Shown: positions 16,696 through 24,978 of the stretch, one piece after another
Numbering within the stretch: position 1 is the first letter of the stretch
How the letters are laid out: the number at the start of each line of letters is the position of its first letter
NCBI GenBank assembly: GCA_946539445.1
Contig: CAMNHK010000011.1
Coordinates: 1 to 42,792, forward strand
Source of the DNA: an uncultured Caryophanales bacterium
GTDB lineage: Bacteria > Bacillota_I > Bacilli_A > RF39 > UBA660
Length of the DNA stretch: 42,792 nt
Direction of reading: 5' to 3'
Translations under genes and position numbers: made by a program
Notes under the pieces: generated by a model
The model's input: only the letters and a program-made list of their open reading frames with translations
What the model was told of the DNA's origin: nothing
Database searches by the model: none

Positions 16696-17814
16696 ATGAC
16701 TGAAGAAGATGTTCGTAATATCCGAAGTGATCAAATTGCTCTTATGGTAGAGAAGTATTATGCCCAATATGAAGAACTACATTATCTTCCCTTCCAACAT
16801 TTAGTTGAGCAAGCCATTGCAAAATTTTTAGATACAGATCTTTCTTTAGAAGAGATCAATGTACAACTAGATAAAATTGCCAAAGAAAAGATTCAAGCGA
16901 AAAGTCAACAATATGATGATGCTTCTATCCAACAAAATCATGAAATGATTTATTCTAGATTAAAGCAATTAATAACTCTTTGTAATAAGGAAGGAATTGA
17001 TTACCATCTAGCAGGTGCTTTATCTGCTTATGTAACGTTTCAAGAAGAATCTTTCCGCCCTCACCATGACATTGATATTCATTTAAATGAAAGAGATATT
17101 GAAAAATTCCAACATATTTGTGAACAAATGCATTTATCTTTTCAAGATAATCGATTAAATTCTCCTCGAGTATTAAAAGATGGAATTCCTTCTGGAAATC
17201 ATGAAGTGGTTGCAAATGATCCCGAAAGTGATTTCCATATTGGAGTATTTTGCTTTGAAAGATTAGTAGACGGTACTATCATTTCTAAAGGATATTACCA
17301 TGATGAAAATAATCAGCCTTGTGCAAGAGAGGTCATCATTTCTAGTGATTTAGCAAAAGAAATATACTCTAAGAAACCAGTCCTTTTTAGTGGAATACCA
17401 GTTTTTGTTACGTCTCCTGAATATATTTATTCCTTAAAAAGTTATACCAAAAATGAAAAAGATAAAATCGATCTAGAATTCTTAGAAAAGAGAATTGATT
17501 TTGATCGACTAGCTAGAATTCGAGAGTTATCTAAAAATGGTAAATTTGTACAATGTGTACCAGTTACTACTCTTCCTTCTCCTAGTAAGATTAATCATCA
17601 ATCTTTGGAAAATGATAATTCAGAACTTAGTAAAATGCTAGTAGAAACCGCTCATACGAGTGGTATGGTGGAAGAAAAGTCTTCTACTAATGTTCGACAA
17701 TATACGAAAAAGAAAAAAGAAGTAGATGGATTTACTACAAAAGATGCTATCTTAATTGCTTTAGTAGTAGTGGTTGTTCTTACTTTAATTGTATTATTAA
17801 TATTAACAAAATAG
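16696..17814 (+). CDS. Tail-anchored nucleotidyltransferase-fold protein
   Basis: A 372-residue protein. Residues 1-80 are helical. A nucleotidyltransferase-like domain follows from about 85, with the glycine turn in YHLAGALSAYV and the paired carboxylates Asp125 and Asp127 in FRPHHDIDIHL, as in antibiotic nucleotidyltransferases and AbiEii-type enzymes. The domain continues to about 290 (SPEYIYSLKSYT and the ensuing helix). A charged linker leads to one C-terminal membrane helix (about 351-371) with almost no residues after it, a tail anchor. The chosen ATG follows AGGATGTG, and an extended -10 lies inside the longer frame. The target is unknown: it could modify a small molecule, a protein or tRNA. 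It ends in a UUCG-loop terminator. Confidence 0.65.
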   Translation: MTEEDVRNIRSDQIALMVEKYYAQYEELHYLPFQHLVEQAIAKFLDTDLSLEEINVQLDKIAKEKIQAKSQQYDDASIQQNHEMIYSRLKQLITLCNKEGIDYHLAGALSAYVTFQEESFRPHHDIDIHLNERDIEKFQHICEQMHLSFQDNRLNSPRVLKDGIPSGNHEVVANDPESDFHIGVFCFERLVDGTIISKGYYHDENNQPCAREVIISSDLAKEIYSKKPVLFSGIPVFVTSPEYIYSLKSYTKNEKDKIDLEFLEKRIDFDRLARIRELSKNGKFVQCVPVTTLPSPSKINHQSLENDNSELSKMLVETAHTSGMVEEKSSTNVRQYTKKKKEVDGFTTKDAILIALVVVVVLTLIVLLILTK

Positions 17815-17830
17815 CTTCGGCTATTTTTTT
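17808..17830 (+). terminator. UUCG tetraloop terminator
   Basis: An 8-bp stem (17808-17815 with 17820-17827) closed by a TTCG tetraloop is followed by a T run. The stop codon lies in the left arm. Confidence 0.9.
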
Positions 17831-17832
17831 TG

Positions 17833-17841
17833 TGATACAAT
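17833..17841 (+). promoter_or_regulatory. Extended -10 promoter of the radical SAM gene
   Basis: TGA followed by TACAAT (17836-17841) lies 17 bases before the ATG, with GAGG between them as ribosome binding site. Confidence 0.45.
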
Positions 17842-17858
17842 AGATTTGAGGTTTTATT

Positions 17859-18749
17859 ATGGAATTATTAAAAGAATGTAATTTATGTCCTCGGAAGTGT
17901 GGAGTAAATCGATATCATGAAAAAGGTTTTTGTGGTGCAACCAATAAAGTAAGAGTTGCTTATTATAGTTTGCATCCATGGGAGGAACCTGTTTTATCTG
18001 GTTCTAAGGGAAGCGGTACTGTTTTCTTTTCTCATTGTAATTTGCGTTGTATGTATTGTCAGAATCAAAAAATCAGTATTCATGGATATGGAAAAGATAT
18101 TACGAATAAGCGTTTAAAAGAAATCTTCTTAGAATTACAAGAGAAAGGAGCTCATAATATCAATTTGGTAACTCCTACACACTATGTTCCCCAAATTGCT
18201 TCCGTGTTGAAGACTATCAAAGGAGGAGAATTAAAGATTCCTGTTGTCTATAATACGAGTAGTTATGAAAATATTGGAACGTTGATGGCTATGAGAGGGC
18301 TTGTTGATATTTATTTGGCAGATTTAAAATACTTTGATGATGAACTTGCAAAAAAGTATTCTCTCTGTGATCATTATTTTGAAGTGGCAACAATGGCAAT
18401 TGATGAAATGTATCGTCAAGTTGGAAAAATAGAAATGGGAAAGAATCATCTTTTAAAGAAAGGCTTGATTGTTCGAGTTCTTATTTTACCAGGTCATACA
18501 AGCGATGCGAAAAAGATTATTGATTACTTATATAAAACTTATAAAGATGACATTTATATCAGCATTATGAATCAGTATACCCCTGTTGTAGAGTGTCCAT
18601 TCGCTAACTTAAATCGTAAGTTAACAGAAGAGGAATATGAAGAAGTTATAAATTTTGCTTTAACGATTGGAGTAGATAATGCTTTTATACAAGAGGGAGA
18701 TACCGCCAGTGAGAGTTTTATTCCAGAGTTTGATAAAAGTATTTTATAA
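17859..18749 (+). CDS. PflX-type radical SAM protein
   Basis: A 296-residue radical SAM enzyme. The cluster-binding motif is Cys60-x3-Cys64-x2-Cys67 in HCNLRCMYCQNQ. Upstream lies an extra cysteine set (Cys7, Cys10, Cys14, Cys25 in CNLCPRKCG and GFCGA) typical of the PflX-like family related to pyruvate formate-lyase activating enzyme. Other family features are NLVTPTHYVPQI, VDIYLADLKYFDD and SIMNQYTPV. It probably generates a 5-deoxyadenosyl radical in the cytoplasm, but no glycyl radical partner is nearby and its substrate is unknown. The terminator after it is weak. Confidence 0.85.
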   Translation: MELLKECNLCPRKCGVNRYHEKGFCGATNKVRVAYYSLHPWEEPVLSGSKGSGTVFFSHCNLRCMYCQNQKISIHGYGKDITNKRLKEIFLELQEKGAHNINLVTPTHYVPQIASVLKTIKGGELKIPVVYNTSSYENIGTLMAMRGLVDIYLADLKYFDDELAKKYSLCDHYFEVATMAIDEMYRQVGKIEMGKNHLLKKGLIVRVLILPGHTSDAKKIIDYLYKTYKDDIYISIMNQYTPVVECPFANLNRKLTEEEYEEVINFALTIGVDNAFIQEGDTASESFIPEFDKSIL

Positions 18750-18812
18750 AAAAAGATGTTTTTCTTTACTTCTATCCTCTGTTTTATGATATGATAAATG
18801 TAGGAGGTTATT

Positions 18813-19343
18813 ATGAAAAAAATTGTTTATTTATTATTAGCAATTGCATTTGTTCTTCCATTTGCTGTATTTGCTGAAGGAGAAGAATCTCGTGAAGTTA
18901 AAGTATATTTCTTCCATGGAGATGGATGCCCTCACTGTGCAGAAGCTGAAGAATACTTCCAAGGTATTGAAGCTGAATATGGAGATAAGTTTGAAATTGT
19001 ATCTTATGAAGTATGGAACGATTCCAATAATGCTGCTCTTATGGAAAAAGTTGGAAAAGCTAGAAATGAAGAAATTGGTGGAGTTCCTTATATCGTAATT
19101 GGTAACAAATCATGGGCTGGTTTTACAGAACAATGGGGAAAAGAAATGCTTGCTGAAATCAATTCTCTATATGAAGTGGAAGTAGCAGATCGTTATGATA
19201 TTATGCAATTAGTTGAAACGGGTTCTACCGCTACAGAAAAGACTTCTGTTGGAAGTGATATAGTAAGTTTAATTGTTATTTTACTTATCGCTGGTGGAAT
19301 CGGATTTGGAATTTACAAATCTAGACAAGCTGTAAATGAATAA
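18813..19343 (+). CDS. Secreted, membrane-tethered thioredoxin-like protein
   Basis: A 176-residue protein with a signal peptide (about 1-21, ending FAVFA), a thioredoxin-fold domain with the active-site pair Cys39 and Cys42 in DGCPHCAEAE, a cis-proline in IGGVPYIV, and a C-terminal membrane helix (about 146-168). The CPHC motif, like that of DsbA, suits oxidation or isomerisation of disulfides. The domain would sit outside the membrane, held by the C-terminal helix. No DsbB-like partner is in the window. TAGGAGG gives the start. It is a single-gene unit with a good terminator. Confidence 0.8.
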   Translation: MKKIVYLLLAIAFVLPFAVFAEGEESREVKVYFFHGDGCPHCAEAEEYFQGIEAEYGDKFEIVSYEVWNDSNNAALMEKVGKARNEEIGGVPYIVIGNKSWAGFTEQWGKEMLAEINSLYEVEVADRYDIMQLVETGSTATEKTSVGSDIVSLIVILLIAGGIGFGIYKSRQAVNE

Positions 19344-19366
19344 AAGACCTAAATGGTCTTTTTTTT
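19342..19366. terminator. Terminator between the thioredoxin-like and amidase genes
   Basis: An 8-bp stem (19342-19349 with 19355-19362) and 5-base loop with a T run after it. It probably acts in both directions, since the convergent amidase gene ends right beside it. Confidence 0.85.
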
Positions 19367-20402
19367 ATTGTATTTTTAAGATTTGTCCAATGGATAATAA
19401 ATTACTAGCTAATTGATTGATTTCTTTTAATTCTTCTACACCTAAATTAAATTTTTTGGCAATCGACCATAGAGTATCTCCTTTTTGGACGGTATACGTT
19501 GTATCTTCGTTTTGGGGAACGATTAGTACTTGTCCTATTTGTAAGGTCAAATCTTTTAATTGATTCATTTCTATTAATTCTGGAACCGTTATCTTGTATT
19601 CTTTGGCAATTTTCCAAAGACTATCTCCTTTTTTTACCGTGTATGTAGATGGGGATATGTTATTCTTTTCTTTCAGTAACAAAACTTGTCCAATGGATAA
19701 AGTATTACTTGTAAGGTTATTGATTCTTTTTATTTCCTCTATTGGAATACTTGTTTTCTTTGAAATGGAATAGAGAGTATCCCCTTTTTGAACGATATAG
19801 GTATCTTTCGTTGGTACTGTTCCAGGTTCTTGATAAGGATAACCCAGGTATTCAGCAATGGCTTTTACTACTCCTTCTACATAGTCTTCTATATTATTTT
19901 TAAGTTTTATAGAATCCTTTTTATTATCAATAAACCCATATTCTACGAGGACTGGTTCTCTACTGCCACTTTCCCTAAGAATATAATAATAATCTAAATT
20001 AGGATTTTCTGGTAATCGTCTTTGATAAATTTTTCTTTTTATTTGACCGGCTTCTCCTATATTATCTAGAATAAGATTGGCTAGAGTGGGATTGTTTTTT
20101 AAGGAATAAACCACTTCTGCTCCCTCTCCCCCTCCGGCATTTATGTGATTGGATATGAGAATGGTATTGGGGTTGTTGGAAGTTAGATCTTTAATTCTTT
20201 TGATTCTCTCTTCTTTGGGAAGATATTCATCTTCTTCTCTTGTCAGGATAGACGGAATTCCTAGTTCTTGTAATCGTTTATACATATATTTAGCAGCTTG
20301 AAGAGTTAAGTCTTTTTCTTGTAAGTTATTCCCAATAGCCCCACTATCCATTCCTCCATGACCGGCATCTACAATTACTTCTATTGTATTCTTTGGATTC
20401 AT
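19365..20402 (-). CDS. N-acetylmuramoyl-L-alanine amidase with three LysM repeats
   Basis: A 345-residue peptidoglycan hydrolase. The Amidase_3 domain spans about 5-187, with zinc ligands His15 (VDAGHGGMDSGA), Glu29 (LQEKDLTLQ) and His86 (ISNHINAG), and catalytic Glu154 (VLVEYGFIDN). Three LysM cell-wall binding repeats follow at about 200-243, 252-296 and 301-345, each beginning Tyr-x-Val-x-Lys-Gly-Asp. No signal peptide is present at the chosen ATG, which has AGAGGTG upstream. The frame extends further upstream to 20507, but that would run through the terminator of the preceding gene and gives no proper signal either. It may leave the cell by a non-Sec route or be released on lysis, as with the Bacillus mother-cell amidase CwlC. 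Confidence 0.9.
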   Translation of the reverse strand: MNPKNTIEVIVDAGHGGMDSGAIGNNLQEKDLTLQAAKYMYKRLQELGIPSILTREEDEYLPKEERIKRIKDLTSNNPNTILISNHINAGGGEGAEVVYSLKNNPTLANLILDNIGEAGQIKRKIYQRRLPENPNLDYYYILRESGSREPVLVEYGFIDNKKDSIKLKNNIEDYVEGVVKAIAEYLGYPYQEPGTVPTKDTYIVQKGDTLYSISKKTSIPIEEIKRINNLTSNTLSIGQVLLLKEKNNISPSTYTVKKGDSLWKIAKEYKITVPELIEMNQLKDLTLQIGQVLIVPQNEDTTYTVQKGDTLWSIAKKFNLGVEELKEINQLASNLLSIGQILKIQ

Positions 20403-20451
20403 ACTTTCACCTCTATAATAAGTTATGGTCAATTTGGGATTTTGCCACAAA

Positions 20452-20474
20452 AAAAACAACAAAATGTTGTTTTT
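20452..20474 (-). terminator. Terminator of the six-gene NlpC/P60-to-coiled-coil operon
   Basis: A 10-bp stem (20452-20461 with 20465-20474) with a 3-base loop is followed on the minus strand by T residues. Confidence 0.8.
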
Positions 20475-20727
20475 ATTTTTTTCCTTTCCATTTATTAAAG
20501 AGATCATTCATATCAAACTCTGTATAGGAATCTACTATTTCCTTATAAGGAGCAATCTCGTCCATAATCTGTTGATAAAGCTTGATTCCGGCAAATATTA
20601 CCGCAGCAAATAATAGTAGAGAAAAACAGGATTTTACTATTCCTAATACTTTACGATTTCTTTCTCTTTTTTCTAGTTTTTCAATTCTTTCTTCTAACTC
20701 TTGTATTTTATTTTCTACTTCTTCCAT
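20473..20727 (-). CDS. Small coiled-coil membrane protein
   Basis: An 84-residue protein: an N-terminal heptad-like helix rich in Glu, Lys and Leu (about 1-27), one membrane helix (about 31-50), and a C-terminal 34 residues with an acidic then basic end. I recognise no family. AAGGAG lies 6 bases before the ATG, and the gene follows the TPM gene by 20 bases, making it the last gene of that operon. It may be an accessory subunit for the TPM or zinc-ribbon membrane proteins. Confidence 0.7.
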   Translation of the reverse strand: MEEVENKIQELEERIEKLEKRERNRKVLGIVKSCFSLLLFAAVIFAGIKLYQQIMDEIAPYKEIVDSYTEFDMNDLFNKWKGKK

Positions 20728-20747
20728 AGGATACTCCTTCTATTATT

Positions 20748-21554
20748 CTAGAATCCGTGACCACCGCCACCACCAGAGAAGCCGCCTCCGCCGCCTCCTC
20801 CACCTCCGCTGGAGAAGCCTCCGGATGATCCTCCGGATGAACCACCACTAGAGGATCCGTCACTATCGACATATGGATTGTAGACTCTATGACTTCCTGT
20901 TTTACTTACAAAAATATCTTCTACGTCTAAGCTGCTTTCACAATTCTTAATCAATGCTTTATTACTTGTTTTTTTAATATGAGATACATTCATAATATGT
21001 AAGAAAGAGAATAGGAATCCTAATACTAGGGCGATGACAACATTACTGATATATCGCATTGGTTCTAGTATTTTTCCTCCTTCTAATAGTGTTCTCATTT
21101 CTTTGAATGCTTCACTTGCACATTGATAATATTCTTGACTTCTAGCATATCGATATATATTATCACTTATAATATCTGCTTTTTCTTTGGTTATGATTCG
21201 ATAATTGTAACCAGAAGAGCAAATATAAATATAGCGATTGTCCATATCTAATAGAAATACGGTACCACTTTCATTTTCGAAATGACTATAATAATAGTTT
21301 TCGGCATATAATTGTGGAGAGTATTCTGGATTTTCAGAAATGCTTTTAAAGACGATATGTCCATATTCTGTTAAATCCATCATTTCATCTTCTAATTGAT
21401 GCATTTCTTCTTCGGTAAGTAGTTCTGCATCATCTTCGATAATTAATTGATAATTTGTTTTTTCATTGGTGATGTGAATTGGTTCTTTGGCATTTACAAA
21501 GACTGGAAATAATAGTGCGATTAAAAGAAGGAATAATTCTTTTCTTTTAAGCAT
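20748..21554 (-). CDS. TPM-domain membrane protein with glycine-rich tail
   Basis: A 268-residue protein with a signal peptide (about 1-22, ending VFVNA), a TPM domain (about 25-150: DDAELLTEEEMHQLEDEM, then GTVFLLDMDNRYIYI), one membrane helix (about 165-183), and a C-terminal tail of about 35 residues made of Gly and Ser with a final HGF. This is the classic layout of TPM proteins with a low-complexity end. The domain is extracellular; roles in envelope or photosystem repair are known for relatives elsewhere, not here. The ATG at 21554 has AGGAGG 8 bases upstream and overlaps the end of the zinc-ribbon gene by 8 bases. Confidence 0.85.
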   Translation of the reverse strand: MLKRKELFLLLIALLFPVFVNAKEPIHITNEKTNYQLIIEDDAELLTEEEMHQLEDEMMDLTEYGHIVFKSISENPEYSPQLYAENYYYSHFENESGTVFLLDMDNRYIYICSSGYNYRIITKEKADIISDNIYRYARSQEYYQCASEAFKEMRTLLEGGKILEPMRYISNVVIALVLGFLFSFLHIMNVSHIKKTSNKALIKNCESSLDVEDIFVSKTGSHRVYNPYVDSDGSSSGGSSGGSSGGFSSGGGGGGGGGFSGGGGGHGF

Positions 21555-22959
21555 TCTCATCACCTCCTCGTTTTTCCAATTGAGGTAATTTTGAAGAAGA
21601 TAGAGCATTATGCTCTTTTACTAAATCATTAAAGGCAAATAATACTAATAATAAAGATAGTAAAGCCGCTCCATAATAGAGAGAATCTTCAATCGTTCCA
21701 GAAAATAATACTGCCACACTAATTAAGATTCCTAATGTTTGTTTCCATGTATATTTACGGAAACGTTCTGCAAATCTCATTCTAGGAATTTGATTTTCTC
21801 CTCTTTGACGATATCCTAAGTCTTCTGTATGATTCTGATGTTCCCATAAATCCCTTATTTGTTTTTTGGATATTAATAAACTAATTACGGAAAAGAATAT
21901 TCCAATTAGAGTAACGGTATATGGTCTTACTAAGAATCTCCAGTTTAATAATAGGAAAATAGGAATCGTTAGTATTAAGGATAAGACAATATACTTTTTA
22001 TAGTCGATTGGCATATCCATGGTAACTTTTCCAGTCTGTCCATTTACCACTGCATAATGAACAATATTCTTTTCTTTATTTACATTTGCTAGAAAATACA
22101 CTGGAAACATTCCGATGGTTCTTTCTTTTACTCCCATATGAATATGAGGGACGGAACAACCATGAGATGCAAAAGTTCTTCCTTTTTTTAAAGATAATTT
22201 ATCTCTAGCATCGTTACTTATGATTTTCTTGGCATCGGTATCATAAGTATCTAGATCTACATCTCTAGCGTCCGCATAATAACCACTCATATAATTAATA
22301 TTAAAGGGCTCTATGTCTTTAAAATCAAAGGGAATTGACATACTATATTTGTCATAATATTTTGAAGCTAAATCATAGGATAGTCCTTTGTAATTGGTTT
22401 TAATTTTAGCATCTACTTTGTAATCATGATAATAATCATAGCCAAACAAATGAAGATATTTTACACTACCTGTGCTTGTAACTTCTCCATCGTAGCCAAT
22501 ATCGTATACACAATATGGCATATAAATTCCTCTAAATTTACTGATAACGGTATCCGATTTTAATTCTTTTGGTACAAATAAAGAGTGACTAATTTTCTTT
22601 TTATAATTCTTGATAGCTTCTTCTTTGGTAATCTTAAAAGGAATAATATAATCTGGATGAGTTATTCTCATTAATTTGGATTCTATTAAAGCATTGGATC
22701 CGCAGTAATTACAGAATGTAACGGCTGTTTCATCAAATACTAATAGAGTTGCTCCACATTGTGAACATGTGTATCCTTGTGCTTCTAAATAGTTTGTGCC
22801 TTCTCCCGTAGGATTATTTTTTCTATTTTCCTCACTGGCTGCTTTTATAATCGTTCTTAATTCAGCTGCAGTAAACTTGGAATTACAATAATCACATACT
22901 ACCTTTTTCTCTTTGGGTTCATAATGAGTTTCTCCACCACAGTTTGGACATTTTACCAT
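21547..22959 (-). CDS. Double zinc-ribbon membrane protein, paralog of 6722-8131
   Basis: A 470-residue protein with zinc ribbons at Cys4/Cys7/Cys22/Cys25 and Cys65/Cys68/Cys83/Cys86, a long soluble central region, and membrane helices near 325-365 and 415-450. It shares with the 6722-8131 product the ribbon pair, a central FRGIYMPYCVYDIGYDG-type segment, a motif with Y-GY-ADARDVD, and VVNGQTGKVTMDMPIDYKK before the membrane part. The start has TAGGTG upstream. It sits in an operon between the HtrA protease and the TPM gene. Relatives are usually annotated only as TFIIB-type zinc-ribbon proteins; the pairing with a TPM protein suggests joint work at the membrane. Confidence 0.75.
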   Translation of the reverse strand: MVKCPNCGGETHYEPKEKKVVCDYCNSKFTAAELRTIIKAASEENRKNNPTGEGTNYLEAQGYTCSQCGATLLVFDETAVTFCNYCGSNALIESKLMRITHPDYIIPFKITKEEAIKNYKKKISHSLFVPKELKSDTVISKFRGIYMPYCVYDIGYDGEVTSTGSVKYLHLFGYDYYHDYKVDAKIKTNYKGLSYDLASKYYDKYSMSIPFDFKDIEPFNINYMSGYYADARDVDLDTYDTDAKKIISNDARDKLSLKKGRTFASHGCSVPHIHMGVKERTIGMFPVYFLANVNKEKNIVHYAVVNGQTGKVTMDMPIDYKKYIVLSLILTIPIFLLLNWRFLVRPYTVTLIGIFFSVISLLISKKQIRDLWEHQNHTEDLGYRQRGENQIPRMRFAERFRKYTWKQTLGILISVAVLFSGTIEDSLYYGAALLSLLLVLFAFNDLVKEHNALSSSKLPQLEKRGGDENA

Positions 22960-22967
22960 AATTTCAC

Positions 22968-23996
22968 CTACTTTTCTTTTAATTTGATTGAAATTTTTTC
23001 CTTTTTCGTTTCTCTTAGTATTTCTAGTGAGATGATATCTCCTATTTTATGTTTATATAATTCATATCGAAATTGTGTTTTATTATGTATTCTTATTTTA
23101 TCCATCGATATAATAATATCCCCTTTTTGTAGTTTTCCTTCGACATTTGAATTATCTTTAATTTCTGTAATAATTATTCCTTCTGGTAAATCGAGAATGT
23201 CTAAATCATATTTCACTAGTGTTGCGGTTTCTTTGGTATCCGCTATTCCTATTCCAAGCGAAGGTCTTTCAATTGTTTTTTCTAATTCTAATGTCTCTAA
23301 TAGGTTTTCTATTTCTGACGTTGGGATTGCAAAAGCCATTCCTTCTACATTTACATCCGTAAGTTTCAAGAAACATATTCCTATTACTTTTCCTTCTAAA
23401 TTAAATAATGGTCCGCCACTATTTCCTTGATTGATTGGGGCATCTATTTGTAGAGCTTTTATTCCAATATCAGTATTTTCTTCTTCTCTTGGAAATTCTA
23501 TATAGCGATCTTTGCCAGATAAAATACCAGAAGTTACGGTTGACTGATAAGCTGTTCCTAAAGGAGTCCCAATTGTGAATATCGTATCTCCTACTTTTAT
23601 ACTATCACTATTATCTATTTCTAGAACTTTTTTTATATATTTTTTAGGAACTCTTAGAATGGCTATATCCATATAAGAATCTGTCCCTAATATAGTAGGT
23701 TCTACTTCTGTACCATCCTTGAAAATTACTTTTACTTTCTTTTCTCCTGTTATTACATGTTCATTTGTTAGGATGTAACCATATTTTGTATCTTTTTTAT
23801 ATATGAATCCTGAACCATTTCCTTCTTTTGTTTTTATTTCTACAACTCCAGGTGTTACCTCCTCAATCACAGTAGAAAGAGAGGGAGTCTGTATCGATTC
23901 TTTTGAACTATTTGTTAGCCATAAGAACATTAGGAATCCTCCCATTAGAAAAGAAGAAATGATTAAAAACATTTCTTTTTTTTGGGTCTTACTCAT
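22968..23996 (-). CDS. HtrA/DegP-type serine protease with PDZ domain
   Basis: A 342-residue membrane-anchored protease. One N-terminal helix (about 8-28) anchors it. The trypsin-like domain has the triad His80 (ILTNEHVI), Asp110 (SYMDIAILRV) and Ser193 (QGNSGGPLFN). A single PDZ domain lies at about 235-340 (LPEGIIITEIKDNS, then KLQKGDIIISMD). The active site would face outside, where HtrA enzymes degrade misfolded exported proteins. It overlaps the end of the Abi gene by 8 bases and is followed 8 bases later by the zinc-ribbon gene, so it is firmly inside the operon. It may service the exported products of the nearby T7SS and fibre operons. Confidence 0.92.
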   Translation of the reverse strand: MSKTQKKEMFLIISSFLMGGFLMFLWLTNSSKESIQTPSLSTVIEEVTPGVVEIKTKEGNGSGFIYKKDTKYGYILTNEHVITGEKKVKVIFKDGTEVEPTILGTDSYMDIAILRVPKKYIKKVLEIDNSDSIKVGDTIFTIGTPLGTAYQSTVTSGILSGKDRYIEFPREEENTDIGIKALQIDAPINQGNSGGPLFNLEGKVIGICFLKLTDVNVEGMAFAIPTSEIENLLETLELEKTIERPSLGIGIADTKETATLVKYDLDILDLPEGIIITEIKDNSNVEGKLQKGDIIISMDKIRIHNKTQFRYELYKHKIGDIISLEILRETKKEKISIKLKEK

Positions 23997-24942
23997 CTAC
24001 ATATCGACTCCTTTCAATATTGGCTAAATCTTTCCAATTCGTTGGGAATCCCATACGATTTAATACTTTTTCTATTTTTATCGTATGAAGGTTATAATTT
24101 AATGTTTCTACAATATGATCTAATTCGATGGTCATATTTTTAAAGTCTTCACTTTGAAGTAATTGTTTCATAATAATGATTAAAGCAAAAACATCATTTT
24201 TTCCATAAATATATACATCATCCTCTTTTGGTATTTTTAATAACTGATGATATACAGTATTATTGATCGATTTTTGGGTCTTGTTTTCATATAATATATC
24301 TTCATGAGCACAAAGGTTTCGATAATTGGCAAGTATTGGTAAATATATCGTAAATATTTCCGGTTCTACTTCATATATTTTGGCAATTTCTTGTTGATCT
24401 TCTGGTTTTAGAATTTGATACATTTCACTGACAATTCCAAAAGATAAGACTTTTACTAAAATCCAAAGCGGAATATATCCATAGTTGGATACGTAGTGAA
24501 GAGTAGCGGAGTGTTGGGAACCATTCACTCGAATTTGTCTTTTCATCTTCTTTAACAAGTCATTTAACTGAGCCTGTTTTTCTGGTGCTTTGGTGAAGTT
24601 CTTTTCTTTTAAATAATCTCTTTCACGATATCCATATTTTTTCGATAATTGATAGGAAATAATTGATTTTAAGTTATTTTCTATTACTAATAAGTATTTA
24701 AATAAAACATTACGAAAAGAGCGATCAAATAAGAATAAGCTATACATTTCTTCAAAGGTTGTTCCTGGAAGAAATGTTTTGTCTTCTTTTGATTTTGTAA
24801 ATAAGTGACGATATCCATTTAAAAAGAAATAGTTTTCTCTTAATAAAACTCTTTTGACATATCTTTCATCTGAGATGGTCATTCCTTTATTTTTTAGAAT
24901 TTCTACTTGTTCGTCTAGATTTTTAAATTGTTTTTCAATCAT
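23989..24942 (-). CDS. Abi family protein (Abi_2, HEPN-type)
   Basis: A 317-residue soluble protein of the Abi_2/AbiD-AbiF group. Family hallmarks are ENYFFLNGYRHLF near residue 36, FDRSFRNVLFKYLLVIE at about 72, and the HEPN motif R-x4-H as Arg208-NLCA-His213, followed by EDILYEN. HEPN proteins with this motif are often ribonucleases, and Abi_2 members cause abortive phage infection in lactococci. Here it is embedded between a cell-wall hydrolase gene 36 bases upstream and an HtrA gene it overlaps, not beside obvious restriction or toxin-antitoxin genes. AAGGTGAT gives the start. Phage defence is likely by family, but the operon context may point to another duty. Confidence 0.88.
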   Translation of the reverse strand: MIEKQFKNLDEQVEILKNKGMTISDERYVKRVLLRENYFFLNGYRHLFTKSKEDKTFLPGTTFEEMYSLFLFDRSFRNVLFKYLLVIENNLKSIISYQLSKKYGYRERDYLKEKNFTKAPEKQAQLNDLLKKMKRQIRVNGSQHSATLHYVSNYGYIPLWILVKVLSFGIVSEMYQILKPEDQQEIAKIYEVEPEIFTIYLPILANYRNLCAHEDILYENKTQKSINNTVYHQLLKIPKEDDVYIYGKNDVFALIIIMKQLLQSEDFKNMTIELDHIVETLNYNLHTIKIEKVLNRMGFPTNWKDLANIERSRYVDE

Positions 24943-24978
24943 CGTATCACCTTATCTCTTCGTGTATTTTTTCTCTTA

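Noticed and set aside
20403..20507. N-terminal extension of the LysM amidase as a signal peptide
   Set aside because: It crosses the terminator of the preceding operon, the hydrophobic stretch is too short, and a Shine-Dalgarno site supports the ATG at 20402.
20760..20870. Gly/Ser-rich repetitive coding stretch as a DNA repeat or CRISPR-like array
   Set aside because: It encodes the low-complexity tail usual in TPM-domain proteins; there are no regular spacers.
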